From Closterium sp. NIES-65 (lineage: Eukaryota; Streptophyta; Zygnematophyceae; Desmidiales; Closteriaceae), in contig CANXME010002520.1 in assembly GCA_948144175.1 (NCBI GenBank), forward strand, positions 62,001 to 126,000: a stretch of 64,000 nucleotides of DNA. The letters are read 5' to 3'. A program made the position numbers and the translations under genes. Under the pieces are notes generated by a model. That model was not told the origin of the DNA. It saw only the letters and a program-made list of their open reading frames with translations, and searched no databases. Positions 34,501-44,002 of the stretch are shown here, one piece after another. Position 1 is the first letter of the stretch, and every line of letters starts with the position of its first letter.

Positions 34501-35074
34501 GGAACAAAAGCAGTAGTTGCTGCACGTGGGGCGGCGCGGCTCGGTCAGGGCGGCGCGATTCGGGCAGCGCGACTCGGGCGGCGCGGCTCGGGCAGGGCGG
34601 CGCGGCGCGGCTCGGACTAGGCTACGCGGCACGGCGCAACGGTGGGCCTGCGCGGGGCGGCTGTAGCGGGCGGTCCATGGTTGTGCGTGGGCTGCAGTCG
34701 CGCGTGGGCGGCGGCTTACGCGGGCGACGCGAAACCCTACGGGCGGGGCTGCGGGCCGCTAGCGGGCTACGCGCGGCCAGGAGGGCCGGTCGACGGGCGG
34801 CTAGCGGGCTGCTCGTGGCGGCGTGGGCGGCTAATGGTCGATGCGCGCGCAGAAATGGCCGCGCGCGGGCTGCTAGCGGGCGACGCGCGCTAAAAAAAAA
34901 AGGCCGCGCGCGGCACTAGCGAGCTGCGCACGGGCAGCATGAGAAGGAGAGGCGCACGAGGGCGCACTAGGAGAGAGGCGCTCGAGGGCGCTAAGTTGAT
35001 ACGGCGCTTGAGGGCGCTTCTAGCGGTGGGCCCTTAGGTAAGTCCTAGGTCTAGAACCTAAGCTCTTAATACCA

Positions 35075-35201
35075 TGTCAGAAACAAGAAGTGATCAACTA
35101 GGAACATTTTGGGAGTACAAGTATGAAACCCTAGAGAAATGTACACCCTAGAGGCTAACCCACTGTAGCCTACAAAACAGAAACATATACAATGTTTGAC
35201 A
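35075..35201 (-). repeat. 5' LTR of Copia C
   Basis: 127 bp; on the minus strand it runs from TGTCAAACATTG to TTTCTGACA and is followed by the primer site. Confidence 0.95.
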
Positions 35202-35638
35202 AGTCGCTCTGCGGAACCTGGGCCGAAGCCCTGCTAGGAGACACTTCAGATGTCTCACCTTCGGTATTCTCTAAAAATGTGCCGAATTATAGTCTGCAGA
35301 ATTATAGTCAAACATTTCTGAAAAAACGACAAATATTGTATGCAGAACCAAGACAACGTAGTTTGTAAAATGCAACCCAAGCATACATTACTTACCGTCA
35401 CGTCCTGCCTTCCCTCCGGCTCCCTCTCGCGGAAAGGCCAAACGCTTTGGCAAAGCAGTTGCGCGGGAGCGGTTTGCCATGCGACCCTGTGGAGTTGTCA
35501 CCTGGTATGCTACTCGCAGATACGTGGGAGGCTTGGAGATCCTGCAGGCTCGTCCCGTGTTCTCAGTATCCTCAGATGCAATGGAAGTTTCCATCTTTAG
35601 AGTCGGCTTGAATTGGAATGCAGAAAGCCTCGCATTAT

Positions 35639-35967
35639 TGTCAGAATCCCAACCACTAGACCATTGGGATTAAAGGGCTTGTTTCAGTAGCGGGTCAGTG
35701 CGCCCATAACCCCCCAGGCTAACATGCCTGTAACCCCCCAAGGATCAATCGGGGATCTCACAGTGCAGCTCTACTGACACCCCCCCACACTCGGAGGCCC
35801 AGGACTGAGCACAGCGGCAATGGCCTGCATATGCATACACCGAGATTCGAACCCAAGACCGCTCTGATACCATGTCAGAATCCCAACCACTAGACCATTG
35901 GGATAAAAGGGCTTGTTTCAGTAGCGGGTCAGTGCGCCCATAACCCCCCAGGCTAACATGCCTGTAA
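35639..35967 (-). repeat. TRIM- or SINE-like tandem unit with tRNA-like boxes
   Basis: A 95-bp direct repeat (35639-35733 and 35873-35967, one mismatch) brackets 139 bp. On the minus strand the repeat ends in CTGACA, directly followed by TGGTATCAGAGC, an iMet-type primer site, as in a tiny LTR element (TRIM). The same strand also has TGGTCTAGTGG and, 43 nt on, GGGTTCGAATCTC, which match tRNA A and B boxes and their spacing. The right flank of the next Copia (found inverted at 40232-40261) shows the unit continued as another 139-bp segment, so this was a tandem array. Confidence 0.65.
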
Positions 35968-36099
35968 TGTCAAACATTATATATGTTGTGTTAGTTTAGG
36001 CTACAGTGGGTTACCCTATAGGGGGTACACAATTCTAGGGTTAGGTACTTGTACTCATTTCACTGCTAGTTCATTCATTCCTATTCAGTGATTCCAACA
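35968..36099 (+). repeat. LTR at left end of complex (plus)
   Basis: 132 bp, TGTCAAACATT to GATTCCAACA, followed by TGGTATAGAG as primer site. Preceded by TGTAA. Confidence 0.9.
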
Positions 36100-36199
36100 T
36101 GGTATAGAGCAGGTCCTTCCTAGGACCGAAATTTTCTAAGGGCCCACCACTACGTAACTACCTACCTACCTACCTACCTGTGCCCTAGGGCGCCTCGGC

Positions 36200-36790
36200 G
36201 TGTCACGCCCCTAGAGGCCCCTCTTGACGGCCCCGCGCTAGCCCCGTTCAGGCCCCGTCGGCCCCACGCCCGCTCTCCCTAGCGGCCCCGTTCAGGCCCC
36301 GTCGGCCCCTTTAAGGCCCCGTTCAGGCCCCGCGCTAGCCCCGTTCAGGCCCCGTTCAGGCCCCGTCGGCCCCGTTTCAGGCCCCGTCGGCCCCGCGCTA
36401 GCCCCTCTCAGGCCCCGTCGGCCCGCGCTAGCCCCGTTTCAGGCCCCGTTGGCCCCGTTTCAGGCCCCGTCGGCCCCGCGCTAGCCCCTCTCAGGCCCCG
36501 TCGGCCCGCGCTAGCCCCGTTTCAGGCCCCGTCGGCCCCGCGCTAGCCCCATTCAGGCCCCGATCGGGTCCGCGCTAGCCCCGTTTCAGGCCCCGTCGGC
36601 CCCGTTTCAGGCCCCGTCGGCCCCGTTTCAGGCCCCGTCGGCCCCGCGCTAGCCCCGTTCAGGCCCCGTCGGCCCCTTGCTAGCCCCGTCAAGGCCCCGT
36701 TTGGCCCCGCGCTAGCCCCGCTCAGGCCCCGATCGGCCCCGCGCTCGCCCCTCTAGGGCCCCAACCGGCCCCGTGCCGACTTCGCCGACC
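36200..36790 (+). repeat. GC-rich leader repeats, plus copy
   Basis: Degenerate units of GGCCCCGTTTCAGGCCCCGT and CGCGCTAGCCCCGTTCAGG between LTR and gag. The same sequence lies in reverse orientation at 42870-43450. Confidence 0.9.
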
Positions 36791-37044
36791 CGTGCCCACC
36801 ACCTAGAGGCCCCGGGCGGCCCGTTCCCGCCGCAGCACACGAGGGAGAGTGGGCGGCCCGTCCCCGCCGTGACCCGAGCCGCGCGACCCGAGCCGCGCGC
36901 CCCGAGCCGAGCCGCGCGCCCTGAACCGAGCCACGCCACCCAGCCGAGCCGCGACCCGACGTGAACCGAGCCGCGCCGCCCTGCCCTACCTGGTTCGTCC
37001 TACCTGCTTCTCCTACTGCTACTGCTGCTATTTCTACTGTTCCT

Positions 37045-37590
37045 ATGGCTAGCCCACAGTTTCTCGTGTTCGATGCTGAGGGCCGCCCTGTGAAGTTTGA
37101 CACCTGGCTCGATGACCTGCACCTCTACCTACAGCTCACAGCCAAGGATGACATCTCACTGTACGATCACGCCCTAGGCCATGTCACTGCCCCTGCTGCT
37201 ACTGCTGACAGCACTGCTCGCTCACAGTGGCAGACTCGTGATGCCCACGCTCGCTTCGCCATTCGCAACTCCCTGCCGATAGACGAACGCGAGCACTTTG
37301 GTCAGCACAAGAGTGCACAGGCACTGTACACAGCTGTAGTTGCTCGCTACTCCTCACCTGCCTCTGCCGCACTAGGCTGTCTCTCCCTCCCCTACCTGTT
37401 TCCCGACCTGGCCTCCTTTCACACAGTCGCTGACCTCATCACGCACCTCCGTACTAGTGAGGCCCGCTTCCGTGCCGCCATGCCTGCTGAATTCCTTGCC
37501 ACGCACCCCCCTCCACTCTGGCTCACTCTCTACCACCTAGTCACCCGCCTCCCTGACACACTGCGTGCTGTCAGGGACCACTTCCTAGCT
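37045..37590 (+). pseudogene. Copia E gag N-terminus (truncated by inversion)
   Basis: ATG 37045 gives MASPQFLVFDAEGRPVKFD and runs open for about 180 codons through LTLYHLVTRLPDTLRAV. At about 37590 similarity to gag ends and the sequence becomes the minus-strand spacer of another pol segment. The frame then runs out at 37681. Confidence 0.85.
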
Positions 37591-40231
37591 CGGTACCTCT
37601 CCGGAGGCTGCAGTACTCTAAGTACCACGCACGCAGCTGCTCCGAGGAGAGGGCTCCTCCAGGTGCAGGACTCCCAGGCCTAGTACCTCCAGACTCAGAA
37701 CCCCCAGACTCCGGACTCCGCAGCTCAGCACCACGAGGCTCCACACCCCCAAGCTCAGCACCCTCAAGCTCCACACCCCCAAGCTCCACACCCCCAGGCT
37801 CCACACCCCCAGGCTCCACACCCCCAGGCTCCACACCCCCAGGCTCAGCACCCCCAGGCTCAGCACCCCCAGCAGGACGAGAGTCGACAGCTACCTCAAC
37901 AGGCTTAACCGGGTCTACCTGAGACACACCTGAGGGAGCGGCACCCTGAGGGGGGAGGGGGTCTTCAACAGCAGCACCTGGCGCGAGGAAGAGAGGCGGG
38001 GGGGGGAGCGGGGCAGTGCGGTAGGGGAAGAGGCGGTAGTAGGGGACGGACTCGTCAAAAGTGACGTCCTGGGAGGGCAAGACTCGGCGCAAGGTGGCGT
38101 GGTAAAACTGCCAACCAGACGCGTCCGGGACAAAGCCGAGGAAGACGCAGGGAACAGCACGGGAGGAGAGCTTGTCCGCAGACGAATCGCGGACAAAAGC
38201 TCGAGACCCCTAGACCCGGAAACGCGACGCATCGCCAACCTCCCCCGTCCACAGCAGCGTGGGCGAGGTCTCCTGCAAGGAGACACGGGGCCAGAGGTTG
38301 AGCTGATGCGCAGCGTACCAGACCGCAAACGGCCACAGAAAGTGGGGGGCAGCCGCATGGATCAAGGAGGTACGGGCGACCTCCATGACCAGGCCAATGC
38401 GGCGCTCCGCAACCCCATTCTGCTGTGGAGAAGCCGGAAGCGTGAACGTCTGCTCAATGCCGTGCTCAGCACAGTAGGCTGCCAAGAGGTCGGAGGAGAA
38501 CTCACCACCTCTGTCAGAGTGCAAGCGCAGGACAGGAAAGTCCGAGTGAAAACGCTCGCTGAGCTGGAGACGGGCTCTGCGGATCCAAGGGATCAAGACA
38601 TCAGGGACCTCACCCTTGGTGCGCAAGGGGAAGACCGAGGTGTAGCGCGAGTAGTCGTCAACAACTATCAGGAAGTACCTCTCCTGACCCTGACCACGGA
38701 CGCGGGCTGGGCCCCACACGTCCATGTGGAGTGTCTGCAAGGGAGCAGTCGTCGGGGGGAACGAGGAGGAGTGAGGAGTGGCGCGCTGCCGTCCCTCGAC
38801 ACAGGGGAGACAGGTAGGAGCAGGCGAGGGTGGGAGGGGAGGAAGGACCCTGGGCAGGCCAGAGACAAGGTACCGGGAGTGCATGGCACGAATCCGCTGC
38901 ACAGACGGGTGGCCAAGGCGGTGGTGCCAGAGGACAGTCTCGTGTGCCAAAGAGCGACACGAGCAGGGGGCGGACAGCAGACCTGACGCGGACGCGGACG
39001 CAGTCGCAGCAACCTGAGGGGACTCAGTAGTCAGTGTGTACAGGTCCGACCCCGGCTGCCGAGTGAAGGTAGCCAAGTGACAGCCCGTACGAGCACACGT
39101 GCAGTGTGTCACGCGCTCGTAGGCAGGGGTGAACTGGTGAACACCTCCGTCCTGGAGTGCACATCCTGCCACCAAGTTCGTAGAGAACGAGGGGAGGTGG
39201 AGACCTGACAGTGTGCCCGACGGGACCGCAGGGCAGGGAAGGACAGTGGAAGAGGTCGCAATGACCGGACCCCCAGAGGGGTCAGCAAGGGAGACAGCAG
39301 CTGGCCGAGCAAGCGGCTCAAGGGCAGTGCGGTCACGAAAGAAGCAGCGAGAAGCACCTGAGTCCAGTGTGAAGGTGTGCAGTGCAGCAGTCAACGCAGT
39401 ACCAAGGGGGGGAGAAACACGAGCACCTAGAGCAGCAGCCTCACCAGCACCTGGGGTAGCCGACACGCGAGTACCTGGAGCGGCAGACGCACTGGCCCTA
39501 ATGCCCGGGTCGGGCGGCACACACAAGTACTCAGCACCCTCTCCACTAGTAGACATCACATACATGGCAGATAGAATAACATCAAAGTCTAGAGCATAGA
39601 TATCAATCCCCTTCTTCAGGAGATCAAGCCAGCGGGGCAGCTCAGTGGCCTGAGGGAACTGAACACGCCAAGCGTCGTCGAGACGAGAGAAGCAGCGCTG
39701 TGTGGCGTGCGGTCGTCCACACTGCTGACCAGTGCGGTCACCAGTGCGAATGACGTACGTGCAGCTAAGACCACCCCCACCCCCGTGCTGAGAGTACCAC
39801 TCACGGACCTCCTGGGGCGAGGGAGTGTGCTGCTGGCCCTGGCCACCGCCAGTGCCTCCACGGCCACCACCACCGCTGCCACCTCCTCGACCACCCCAAC
39901 CCCTGCCGCCGCCTCGTCCACCGCCACCCCAACCGCTGCCTCCACTCCTGCCACCTCCCCCGCCACTGCCGCCACCACCCCCACCGCTACCACTCGCCCC
40001 TCCAGCCGAGCCACCACCCCCATTGCCTCCACCGCCCCCACCGCTGCCTCCCCCGCCGTCACCGCCACCACCCTTGCCCCCTTTGCCCTTGTCGCTGGGG
40101 CGTCCGCTCGAGGCAGACGCAGCGCCGAGCTTCTCAGTACCAAGAAGGTCGACAGCAGCAGCAGAGGCGACAGAGGGAAGAAGGGGGGAAGGAGAACACC
40201 CCTCAAAGAACGGGGTACGGGGGTCGCCACG
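37590..40231 (-). pseudogene. Inverted Copia segment: gag C-terminus, protease, integrase, spacer
   Basis: On the minus strand it begins at DPRTPFFEGC, then Gly-rich gag, DSGASRCFFRD, HHRLGHPS, VDDYSRYTSVF, LHSDRGGEF and NGVAERRIG, then the variable spacer to the junction. One in-frame TAG at 38210-38212 replaces a Trp codon (FRVWGSRAF in relatives). This is the middle of the polyprotein whose N-terminus lies at 37045-37590 on the other strand. Confidence 0.85.
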
Positions 40232-40261
40232 AGATCCCCGATTGATCCTTGGGGGGTTACA
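40232..40261 (-). other. Thirty bases of displaced host flank
   Basis: On the minus strand this reads TGTAA, then CCCCCCAAGGATCAATCGGG and a few more bases, identical to 35729-35758 of the tandem TRIM-like array. It is the expected right flank, with target-site copy, of a Copia inserted after TGTAA at 35967. Confidence 0.8.
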
Positions 40262-40394
40262 TGTTGGAATCACTGAACAAGAATGAAATGAACTAGCAGT
40301 GAAATGAGTACAAGTACCTAACCCAAGAATTGTGTACCCCCTATAGGCTAACCCACTGTAGCCTAAACTAACACAACATATATAATGTTTGACA
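40262..40394 (-). repeat. 3' LTR of Copia D
   Basis: 133 bp, same family as 35968-36099, minus orientation, preceded on its own strand by CCTATGGGGGTG. Confidence 0.9.
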
Positions 40395-40627
40395 CACCCC
40401 CATAGGCAAAGTGGGGGAGAACTAGGGGTCACAAGACGAGTCAAGGCAAAGCAAGGCAAAACAAGCTCAGGGTGGATCTCAAGGATACCACACAAATTCC
40501 GAGCACAAGCAAGTGGTCACAAGACCAGTTCACATGCAGGTTTATAATAGAGCAAAAGGTACAATGATCACAACCTAACAAGAGTAAACATGCAGGTATA
40601 TATATAGAGATCACAGTACAAACAGAC

Positions 40628-42613
40628 TCAAGAAGTAAGCAAGTGAGGTCCAGTAGGCACAAGGCCTTGAAGAGTGCAAAAGCGCTGATGGTCACAAGGC
40701 TGAAGCGCCTTGGTGAACACATCAGCAGTGTTGGCCTCAGAGGCCACGTAACGCAGGCGAAGCAGACCACGCTGCTGCAGCTCTCGAGCAAGGAAGTATT
40801 GCAGAGCAATGTGCTTCGTTCTGTGCTCCAGTCTGTGCTCCTTAAACAAGGCAATGGCTGCCTTGTTGTCGACGTACAGCACTGGAGGAGAACGAGGCTG
40901 CTCTCCAAGGTCGGTCAGCAAGTAGGTGAGCCAGCGTAGCTCCTGGGCCGCCATGGCTATGGCGTAGATCTCAGCCTCACAACTGGAGCTGAGAACAGAA
41001 GAAGAGCGAGTAGAACGCCAAGAAACAGAACCAGAGCCAAGACTGAAGGAGTAACCCTGAGACGACCGCTGAGTAGCCTGGTCGTCTGCCCAAGAAGCGT
41101 CTGAGTGCCCAGTGAGAACAACTGGGACTCGCCCTCCAAGCACTAGCCCCATGCCCGACGTACTGCACAAGTAGCGCAACACCCTCTTAGCTGCATCCAT
41201 GTGCTCCTTCCGGTGACGGCCGGGAGCGACATAGCGTGCAAGAATGCTGAGAGGGTATGCAAGGTCTGGTCGAGTGCAGGTCATCAGGTACATGAGGCAA
41301 CCCACAAGCTCTGGATACGGGCCACTCGGCTCTACGGACTCATCCGAAGGCAGAGCTGAGAGCGAGTGACCGGTAGGCAGAGGAGTGGGCTGAGGCGAGG
41401 AGTACGTGAAGCGGAAGCGCTGAAGGACCTGTTGCACCATGTGTGACTGAGTCAAGGTGATGGTGCGGCGTCCTCTGTCCCGGGTGATCCGCAAGCCAAG
41501 ATAGCTTGTCGGTTCACCCAGGTCTGTGCACGTGTGTCTCTTCTACAGCTCCGACTTCACGTGGGCGAGTGCCACAGTGTCAGCAGTAGCAAAGACCAAG
41601 TCGTCGACGTACACAAGGACGTAGAACGGCGGCAGTGAGGTGTCGGTGCGTAGAAACAGCGACGGGTCAGCAGTAGAAGGCGCGAACCCAAGAGCCGCAA
41701 GCGTAGTCCTCAGTGTGTCGTGCCACTCACGAGGCGCCTGGCGGAGACCGTAGACTGGCCGTCGGAGGCTCCACTGGGTACCAGGAGGGAACGACCCAGT
41801 GAAGCCAGGTGGACGGCGCAGCCAGATCTCCTCGTGCAGGCTACCCTGCAGGAAAGCAGTGCTGAAGTCAAGCGAGTGGAGCTCGTAGTCACGCTGAGCG
41901 GCGACGTGCAGCAGAACCCAAAGAGTGGTCATCTTCGGGGTCGGGGAGAAGGTTTGGAAGAAGTCAACTCCCTCTCGCTGACTGAAGCCTCGTGCAACGT
42001 AACGCGCCTTGAAGACAGTCGGAGAGCTCGGCGGCCGCTTCACCCTGAAAATCCACATGCCACTGACGATGTTCGCCCCAGGTGGGGGAACCTCGTCGAC
42101 GTAGGTGCCTGTGGACTTCCAGGAAGCCATCTCTGTGTCCATGGCTGACTGCCACTGAGAGGAGTAGGGACCGGCCATCGCCTCTGCGTAAGAGCGTGGG
42201 GTCGGGATGTCTGGTGCATCCGGGTCTCCCTCAGGGGCAACAAGCATGGACACGAGATGGGGCAAAGCGGCAGCAAAGCACTCAAAATCCTCCTGCCTGT
42301 CCTCAAGGACGTCAGTGCCAAGAGCACACTCACCCCCGACGGACGGAGGACAGACAGACTCAGACTCAGCAACTAGGCTAGCAGCGTAGTCTAGACGACA
42401 GCGAGCCGCAAAGTTGACAAGCTCAGCAACTAAGGTAGACGCAGCAGCAGACTCAAAGGAAGGGTCAGTGACAACAGTAGCCAAGAGATGCGTGACAGTA
42501 GGAGTGGTAGCACGAAGAGAGTCTGACCCAGGGTCAGCAAGAGCAGGAAGAGAGGAAGCAGGAGGAGACGGCAGTGGGACACGCTGTGGAGCAGTGGACG
42601 GACGAAGCGCCAT
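40628..42613 (-). pseudogene. Copia D RT-RNase H
   Basis: ATG 42613 (MALRPSTAPQRVPLPSPP) to a stop after GLVPTGPHLLTS near 40628. It contains YVDDLVFA, YLGL-ITRDR and ADVFTKALQPCD. One in-frame TAG at 41543-41545 lies between SEL and KRHTC where Copia C has Gln. Otherwise continuous. Confidence 0.85.
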
Positions 42614-42869
42614 CCGGTGAGTGCCTGGGACAGCAGGTAGGACGGACCAGGTAGGGCAGGGCGGCGCGGCTCGGTTCAGGTCGGGTCGCGGCTCGGCTGG
42701 GTGGCGCGGCTCGGTTCGGGGCGCGCGGCTCGGCTCGGGGCGCGCGGCTCGGGTCGCGCGGCTCGGGTCACGGCGGGGACGGGCCGCCCGCTCTCCCTCG
42801 TGTGCTGCGAAGGGAACGGGCCGCCCGGGGCCTCTAGGTGGTGGGCACGGGTCGGCGAGGTCGGCACGG

Positions 42870-43450
42870 GGCCGGTTGGGGCCCTAGAGGGGCGAGCGCG
42901 GGGCCGATCGGGGCCTGAGCGGGGCTAGCGCGGGGCCAAACGGGGCCTTGACGGGGCTAGCAAGGGGCCGATGGGGCCTGAACGGGGCTAGCGCGGGGCC
43001 GACGGGGCCTGAAACGGGGCCGACGGGGCCTGAAACGGGGCTAGCGCGGGCCCGATCGGGGCCTGAATGGGGCTAGCGCGGGGCCGACGGGGCCTGAAAC
43101 GGGGCTAGCGCGGGCCGACGGGGCCTGAGAGGGGCTAGCGCGGGGCCGACGGGGCCTGAAACGGGGCCAACGGGGCCTGAAACGGGGCTAGCGCGGGCCG
43201 ACGGGGCCTGAGAGGGGCTAGCGCGGGGCCGACGGGGCCTGAAACGGGGCCGACGGGGCCTGAAACGGGGCTAGCGCGGGCCGACGGGGCCTGAGAGGGG
43301 CTAGCGCGGGGCCGACGGGGCCTGAACGGGGCTAGCGCGGGGCCTGAACGGGGCCTTAAAGGGGCCGACGGGGCCTGAACGGGGCCGCTAGGGAGAGCGG
43401 GCGTGGGGCCGACGGGGCCTGAACGGGGCTAGCGCGGGGCCGTCAAGAGG
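42870..43450 (-). repeat. GC-rich leader repeats, minus copy
   Basis: Reverse-oriented counterpart of 36200-36790. The two form a large imperfect inverted repeat about 6 kb apart. Confidence 0.9.
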
Positions 43451-43570
43451 GGCCTCTAGGGGTGTGACACGCCGAGGCGCCCTAGGGCACAGGTAGGTAG
43501 GTAGGTAGGTAGTTACGTAGTGGTGGGCCCTTAGAAAATTTCGGTCCTAGGAAGGACCTGCTCTATACCA

Positions 43571-43702
43571 TGTTGGAATCACTGAACAGGAATGAAATGA
43601 ACTAGCAGTGAAATGAGTACAAGTACCTAACCCTAGAATTGTGTACCCCCTATAGGCTGACCCACTGTAGCCTAAACTAGCACAACATATATAATGTTTG
43701 AC
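43571..43702 (-). repeat. 5' LTR of Copia D
   Basis: 132 bp with TGGTATAGAG as the following primer site. The last expected base at its outer end is missing or changed (GTTTGACG for GTTTGACA). Confidence 0.85.
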
Positions 43703-44002
43703 GGCCTTTCATTGACGTCTTCTTGATAAGAGCAATCTCAGTCGACCAGTAAAAAACTTCCAGCTCGAGCCTTGAAATCAATAACAGCGAATGCGAGCAA
43801 TCCGTGAATCACCGACATGTTGGATGCATTCATCCGGCTATTCCATAATATATCACGCAATGTTGTTGCATTTTCATACAATGCACGCTTTCTGCAAACT
43901 TTCTTCACAACAAAACTTTAAACATTAGAACAAAACTACATATAAAAATCAGCAAGGTTGCAATCTACACCACACAAACAAGCGACAAGCGCAGAAGCAG
44001 AA
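43703..44002. other. Presumed 3' flank of gene Y
   Basis: Starts at the breakpoint with Copia D. AT-rich, no coding signal; probably the 3' untranslated region of the Ulp1/AP2 gene on the minus strand. Confidence 0.4.

Larger units (their letters stand above)
28201..35201 (-). mobile_element. Copia element C, nearly intact, TSD AGTCG
   Basis: Full-length minus-strand Copia: 127-bp LTRs, PBS-like TGGTATTAAGAGC next to the 5' LTR, leader with TAG/CAG triplets and GC-rich repeats, gag-protease-integrase, spacer, RT-RNase H, and a PPT before the 3' LTR. AGTCG occurs at 28196-28200 and 35202-35206. LTRs differ at about three positions, so it is young. Removing it restores the open frame of gene X exon 2. 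Three in-frame stops interrupt an otherwise continuous coding region. Confidence 0.95.
26546..35594 (-). pseudogene. Gene X: unrecognised multi-exon gene, split by Copia C
   Basis: Minus strand. Exon 1 is 35594-35396 (starts METSIASEDTENTG). Exon 2 starts at 35270, runs to the Copia insertion at 35201 and resumes at 28195 (28200 if the other TSD copy is kept) through 27645. Further exons are 27502-27316, 27248-27162, 27070-26916 and 26836-26546. All junctions after 27645 have GT and AG and keep phase (introns 142, 67, 91 and 79 bp). The product has an acidic region (ADSDEDDDEEEDDDYED), then a mostly alpha-helical-looking C-terminal half (VTRLVRGLRTTHAQIQQR, LLVLTNWSNDRDGM, WLDQVVADSIIFWEQQ). 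I recognise no family. Three in-frame TAG codons (28077, 27951, 27837) in the large exon each fit a mutated CAG; small unseen introns are the alternative. It may be a transposon accessory gene or a host gene. Confidence 0.55.
35968..43702. mobile_element. Rearranged Copia complex (elements E and D)
   Basis: Contains three LTRs of one family, one leader plus gag in plus orientation at the left, and all other coding parts in minus orientation. Parts in order: LTR(+), leader(+), gag N-terminus(+), then inverted gag C-terminus to spacer, then 30 bp of inverted host flank, then LTR(-), RNase H and RT(-), leader(-), LTR(-). Together the pieces account for nearly one whole Copia plus an extra LTR and leader. 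See the findings for how TGTAA at the junctions explains it. Assembly error must be excluded. Confidence 0.75.
40262..43702 (-). mobile_element. Copia D: two-LTR deletion derivative lacking gag to integrase
   Basis: Minus strand: 5' LTR (43702-43571), leader with inverted GC repeats (43450-42870), then at about 42625 a direct jump to the spacer end (VPGTHRMALRPS), RT, RNase H, PPT and 3' LTR (40394-40262). The junction lies just upstream of an ATG at 42613. Its 3' flank is TGTAA; its 5' LTR runs directly into GGCCTTTC without a TGTAA, so the right end is a breakpoint. Confidence 0.8.

Noticed and set aside
35800-35910. A functional tRNA gene
   Set aside because: A and B boxes are present, but the flanks do not pair into an acceptor stem and the sequence is part of a repeated LTR-like unit.
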